Source of the DNA: Thermoplasmata archaeon
GTDB lineage: Archaea; Thermoplasmatota; Thermoplasmata; Thermoplasmatales; Thermoplasmataceae
Reading direction: 5' to 3'
DNA length: 9,012 bases
Assembly: GCA_021795055.1 (NCBI GenBank)
Contig: JAJYPW010000028.1
Location: 1 to 9,012 of the forward strand
Position numbers and translations under genes: made by a program. The notes under the pieces are model-generated. The model was not told where the DNA came from. It ran no database searches and saw nothing but the letters and a program-made list of their open reading frames with translations. Of this stretch, positions 7,401-9,012 are shown piece by piece (within the stretch, counting starts at the first letter, position 1; every line of letters starts with the position of its first letter).

Positions 7401-7677
7401 TAGCAACACTACAACCATAACCATCTCAGGATTGTCGGCCGGTTCTTACTCGTATGTGCTTGAGAATGTGTCTGGCTACAATCCAGTGTATGCACCAGGC
7501 ATCCTGAACATTAACGGCAACACAGATATCTCAGTGGCGTACAGCGCGGTTTCCTCATCATCCAGTACATCCTCCACGACACTCTATGAATATCTCGCGA
7601 TAGGAGCGGTTGTTGGGCTGGTAATAGGTGGACTCGCAGTGTTCTTCATCAGAAAGCCGCCGGTTGGACAGCCGTAA
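4471..7677 (+). CDS. Thermopsin-like surface protease (A5 family) with beta-helix region, FTETGL repeats and membrane anchor
   Basis: Thermopsins are secreted acid endopeptidases of archaea. This 1068-residue protein starts with a signal or anchor helix (about 5-26) and a Thr/Ser-rich spacer. The thermopsin region (about 105-430) carries family hallmarks: APMGIGDYG at 111-119, FDSE at 314-317 with GGPGGGS at 321-327, and YDIGSETGETS at 357-367. From about 498 to 800 it reads like a parallel beta-helix: the entry GGPGSGTTASPYRV, serial N-x-V/I turns such as NVTITNSTG near 593, and GNYYWNYNGMD at 760-770 resembling NosD-type repeat proteins. Two FTETGL-type domains follow at 873-950 and 952-1030. 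A Ser/Thr stalk, one membrane helix (about 1040-1061) and a short basic tail end it. Sequons are abundant. It should be tethered on the outer membrane face and digest protein at low pH. It is far longer than the classic thermopsin of about 340 residues. Family assignment is firm, substrate unknown. Confidence 0.9.
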   Translation: MNQKAMIAILVATLMVISGATLLVTGFPSSQGTSVNGGTAVSTHAMQQSTVTSPTASGPHLSNSNAPQAQNYLNYAKSHGIPSKYMFLPNFMSTSKITNGHITPGYSFAPAPMGIGDYGLYNNSGAITTYNYTTSSFEAQVNLSYLNDFYLLDNFPTTVTFQLNAVLNNVALFGSSTYQMWTQNVVDFSPRTMTLQFVDNVWNFSSPAVYLTNNAINYSSAAAAGLGATGGGYHYGLSNIFKVSYPMILTLYMNNTLNSGRSTIYYNYTLSGVGSGTYDEVIFNSTYGHTGYVAPSPHYLVSGTNLTNTGFIPFDSEIMIGGPGGGSTATVYGINGTMHLKFYNATTKTYQNVRAAYDIGSETGETSVGVDVSYSGTTAYLNPGPSLVYGLWNNTYSQTHYIVTATPGNAFVFVQNNASLAAANIWAWASMPFSGTETFTLPTTEYNYTAMLNDYTPASGKLTPTTTISLTANPAEGIYTPIVAMSNTQLSTVVSQLGGPGSGTTASPYRVNADSLMINATFGSMNDYTFPAFGGILLMNTTDHLILNKTNLPITYTGFNANAIAYFEALAGLAPQAQFFQNQLSVQLYNVSNVTITNSTGLQTWYDFEISTYFYTAAINIWNSTNVDVVNNLFISEGMSVLIYNSPSQLGNNLVTENMFLGYSVRYNIMATMNATYIGLSNFVGNFNQQMGLFIDSGGNMIYGNVFLTQTPAVNPIYNIWEGAYSLGYAPNSWDNSTGSSSGAQYSTYIPAEFAFSGLGNYYWNYNGMDPVYDNYGAIYLGGDFSPGILLSGSNVDFLALNVTNEVSFLADLGGLVMQAPTSTAFLFYDFPSGVGLPYFYNFSSATSYISNSGFVSTVAGNTVPILIQATTYTVTFTETGLKAGTGWNVDFQSSIGNGSGTAITFTGVVNGSYTFYVPGVSGYSVSTPGGMVVVNGNNVNVPLTFTPTPTFTVVFTETGLSSGTNWSVNFDGKSYSSNTTTITISGLSAGSYSYVLENVSGYNPVYAPGILNINGNTDISVAYSAVSSSSSTSSTTLYEYLAIGAVVGLVIGGLAVFFIRKPPVGQP
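7087..7542 (+). repeat. Two tandem FTETGL-type extracellular domains in the thermopsin-like protein
   Basis: Two consecutive units of about 75-80 residues begin with YTVTFTETGLKAGTGW (nt 7087) and FTVVFTETGLSSGTNW (nt 7324). Each continues to a VSGY motif (GVSGYSVSTPG and NVSGYNPVYAPG) and a VNGN/INGN turn. The shared pattern is FTETGL-x-x-GT-x-W-x-V followed by G-S-Y and VSGY. They look like small beta-sandwich stalk modules of the kind repeated in Thermoplasmatales surface proteins. The two units have diverged at DNA level, so this is old duplication rather than a recent repeat. Confidence 0.8.
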
Positions 7678-7684
7678 TATTATC

Positions 7685-7720
7685 TTTTTAATTTTTTTAT
7701 TTTTTTTTCTTTTATTTATT
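7685..7720 (+). terminator. T-rich archaeal terminator after the thermopsin-like gene
   Basis: Runs of 5, 7, 9 and 4 T broken by single A or C bases begin 8 nt after the TAA stop of the thermopsin-like gene. No stem-loop precedes them, as expected for archaeal RNA polymerase termination on T-tracts. The tract overlaps the last codons of the convergent peroxiredoxin gene. On the minus strand it is A-rich and should not terminate that gene. Confidence 0.7.
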
Positions 7721-8218
7721 TGGTTGATCCCTATCATTTTGCGCGTTATCGCTTTGACCAGCATCCTGATCGGCGTGTCCTTTGAGGAACCCCTTTATCT
7801 CTTCAACATGCGACTTTGGATTCAGCTGGGAATTATGAACGAGCCTTATCTTCATATTGCCGTCGATCAGGAAAGTGATTCGTGCAGGGATAATCAGCCC
7901 TTCCGCGCCATATAACTTTCTTAGCTTTCTGCCTGTATCGCTAATCAGGGGAAACTGGAGTGAATGATGATCCCTGAAAGATTTGTGTCTCTCTGCAGTA
8001 TCAGAACTCACGCCAATTACAGACACTTTGAAACTCTTAAGCGAATCCCAGTTGTCCCTGAAGCATTTGGCTTCCGCCGTACATCCCGGCGTCTCGTCCT
8101 TCGGGTAAAAGTAAAGGGCGACAAAGCCTTTCTTTGCAACTTCTGAAAGAACGATCTCATTTCCGTCCTGATCTGAACTCCTGAAATCCGGCGCAGTATC
8201 TCCTGCTGACAGTGGCAT
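7712..8218 (-). CDS. bcp: Peroxiredoxin, PrxQ/Bcp type
   Basis: Thiol peroxidase that reduces hydrogen peroxide and organic hydroperoxides in the cytosol. The 168-residue thioredoxin-fold protein carries the peroxiredoxin active site YPKDETPGC, with P39, T43 and peroxidatic C46. The conserved arginine is R113 in ARITFLID. After C46 comes TAEAKCFRDN, where FRD aligns with the Bcp family. In E. coli Bcp the resolving cysteine sits five residues after the peroxidatic one. Here the only other cysteine is C52, six residues after, and K51 takes the usual place. It may still resolve C46, or the enzyme may work as a 1-Cys type. The last 20 residues are hydrophilic (Asp, Gln, Asn) and probably disordered. 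The ATG lies about 32 nt from a TATA-like box. Its neighbour is a convergent protease gene with no evident functional link. Confidence 0.94.
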   Translation of the reverse strand: MPLSAGDTAPDFRSSDQDGNEIVLSEVAKKGFVALYFYPKDETPGCTAEAKCFRDNWDSLKSFKVSVIGVSSDTAERHKSFRDHHSLQFPLISDTGRKLRKLYGAEGLIIPARITFLIDGNMKIRLVHNSQLNPKSHVEEIKGFLKGHADQDAGQSDNAQNDRDQPNK

Positions 8219-8245
8219 AGGTATCCGATAATAAATGTAACAGCA

Positions 8246-8254
8246 TTGATAAGC
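8246..8254 (-). promoter_or_regulatory. TATA-like box of the peroxiredoxin gene (GCTTATCAA)
   Basis: GCTTATCAA on the minus strand is centred about 32 nt before the ATG at 8218, at the same distance as in tpiA and the thermopsin-like gene. It departs from the best TATA consensus. A second A/T stretch nearer the gene (TTTATTAT, about 13 nt from the ATG) is too close to serve as a leaderless promoter. Confidence 0.35.
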
Positions 8255-8462
8255 ACTTCCAATCTGCAGCAGCTAATCCAAAAGGGGACATTTGACGGTA
8301 GTAATACTTTGTCCGGATGCGTGCAATCCACAAGTGCAACGGATTACAATACTCCTTCTACGTTTAGGGCAGTGCGGTTGACCGTCCCGTCCGGTCGATC
8401 GTTTTTATCAGTAACGTGGAATGTCTTGAATAAAGGCCCTGTTCCTTGTGCCTCTACGGCGG
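8255..8462. other. Intergenic stretch, no gene recognised
   Basis: Short open frames exist on both strands here, for example plus 8246-8479 and a minus frame reading towards 8340. None shows a recognisable motif, a start with a promoter, or coding-like composition. The only structure seen is a short dyad, GACCG and CGGTC around a seven-base loop near 8380-8396. It could be the decayed end of the frames to its right. Confidence 0.4.
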
Positions 8463-8768
8463 CTAATCTTTTCCCATGACCATCAGGTCGTGGCGCAATG
8501 CCATTACATAATTTTCATGCTGCAGATGAAAGGAATGCACAAGAATTTCAATAGCCTGCCCGGGGGGGGGGTCGCACGAATCTCTGCAGACAATGAGATG
8601 ATTTGGTGTAATTTTAGATAAATGACGCAACAGATGTATGAGAACGTATGACACCGGGGAATCCGGCATTGTAAAGCTGGAATGATAGATAACTATAACC
8701 GGAGATGTTCGATCTAGCGGGAATGATGGCTGTCCTTTAACTCTGATATTGGACTTAATCGTAACGCA
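8463..8768 (-). pseudogene. Possible decayed gene fragment, family not recognised
   Basis: A minus-strand frame of 101 codons is open from just after TAA (8771-8769) to TAG (8465-8463). There is no start codon in its first third; the first ATG is at 8669. The translation has alternating hydrophobic and polar stretches that look like protein, for example SPVSYVLIHLLRHLSKITPN and later ALRHDLMVMGKD. The spacing of the first stretch faintly recalls the soluble C-terminal domain of Kup potassium transporters, but too weakly to claim. A run of ten C on this strand (8571-8562) falls in the middle and encodes the Pro-Pro-Pro part. Because it has no start, no promoter and overlaps the neighbouring fragment's upstream region, I read it as a remnant or a chance open frame. 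Confidence 0.22.
8562..8571. repeat. Homopolymer run of ten G (plus strand)
   Basis: Ten consecutive G follow a C in an otherwise mixed sequence, the only such run in the window. It lies inside the minus-strand open frame at 8463-8768, where a one-base change in length would shift the frame. It may be a slippage site, a mark of relaxed selection in a decayed region, or an assembly error. Confidence 0.9.
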
Positions 8769-8772
8769 TTAG

Positions 8773-9012
8773 TATCCGCTTGTTGCTTCCATAATCATAT
8801 TTCTGATCATGTTCTTCCTGCTGAAATCGGTAATCAGGCAGAAGATAGAAAGTGAGATGTGGGAGAAGATAGCAACCATCTAGCTTCGGCCCCCGCTCGG
8901 AGTTGCGGTGGTAGGCATTGGTTTTTACTACTTCGTAACTCTCAACTCAGACTCCGTTGTCCAGTATACCGCCAGATAGGGTATCAGCATAGTCGTAGTT
9001 GAATTGGAAGCA
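8773..9012 (+). pseudogene. MscS-like mechanosensitive channel N-terminal fragment with in-frame TAG codons, runs off right edge
   Basis: The plus-strand frame starting at 8773 reads like the membrane part of an MscS-family channel. A hydrophobic helix (LVASIIIFLIMFFLL) leads into a charged stretch with MWEKIATI, then RPPLGVAVVGIGFYYFV and, after a polar turn, GISIVVVELEA. The order helix, basic linker, W-x-K-I, L-x-P-P-L-G helix fits MscS homologues before their pore helix. TAG codons interrupt the frame at 8881 and 8977, and another lies just upstream at 8770. No in-frame start is evident. An ATG at 8705 after GGAG opens MFDLAGMMAVL in another frame, which a single frameshift would join to this one. 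The pore and beta domain would be beyond the window. The most likely reading is a pseudogene. The family call is moderate, the interruption is directly visible. Confidence 0.5.

Noticed and set aside
8246..8479. A 77-codon plus-strand open frame right of the peroxiredoxin promoter
   Set aside because: It starts inside the promoter region, has no Shine-Dalgarno or TATA support, and shows a composition without any protein motif.
8770..8979. Genome-wide reassignment of TAG, for example to pyrrolysine
   Set aside because: hutH ends naturally at TAG and is followed closely by the thrS ribosome-binding site, so TAG works as a stop here. A pseudogene explains the fragment more simply.
1..9012. CRISPR array, insertion sequence, integrase or attachment site
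   Set aside because: No regularly spaced direct repeats, terminal inverted repeats or transposase/integrase motifs were seen on either strand, including around the tRNA gene.

Overview
The window looks archaeal and most like an acidophilic member of the Thermoplasmatales. The signs are a thermopsin-type acid protease with a C-terminal membrane anchor and 'FTETGL' surface repeats, a short archaeal-type triosephosphate isomerase, archaeal TATA boxes about 23-33 nt ahead of start codons (leaderless or nearly leaderless mRNAs), a tRNA without an encoded CCA, and T-tract termination. Base composition is moderate. The order-level placement is an inference; no search was run.

Layout. Positions 1-4345 are one compact minus-strand block, read right to left: tpiA (triosephosphate isomerase), a three-helix membrane protein of unknown function, tRNA-Gly(UCC) with its own TATA box, hutH (histidine ammonia-lyase), and thrS (threonyl-tRNA synthetase, cut by the left edge). 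A 125-bp divergent promoter region then precedes a 1068-residue cell-surface thermopsin-like protease on the plus strand (4471-7677). It ends in a T-rich tract shared with a convergent PrxQ/Bcp-type peroxiredoxin on the minus strand (7712-8218). The last 790 bp hold no intact gene. They contain a decayed-looking minus-strand reading frame crossed by a run of ten G, and a plus-strand frame resembling the membrane N-terminus of an MscS-type channel but interrupted by in-frame TAG codons.

How it fits together. A surface acid protease plus histidine ammonia-lyase suits a heterotroph living on external protein and peptides. The peroxiredoxin handles peroxide and TPI is central carbon metabolism. 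Apart from the hutH-thrS and tpiA-membrane protein pairs, which are spaced as operons, the genes look independently promoted.

No wholly new defence or mobile system is visible. The points most worth a second look are the interrupted MscS-like frame, the composite thermopsin/beta-helix protease, a CxxC knuckle inside ThrRS, a shifted second cysteine in the peroxiredoxin, and C at position 55 of tRNA-Gly.
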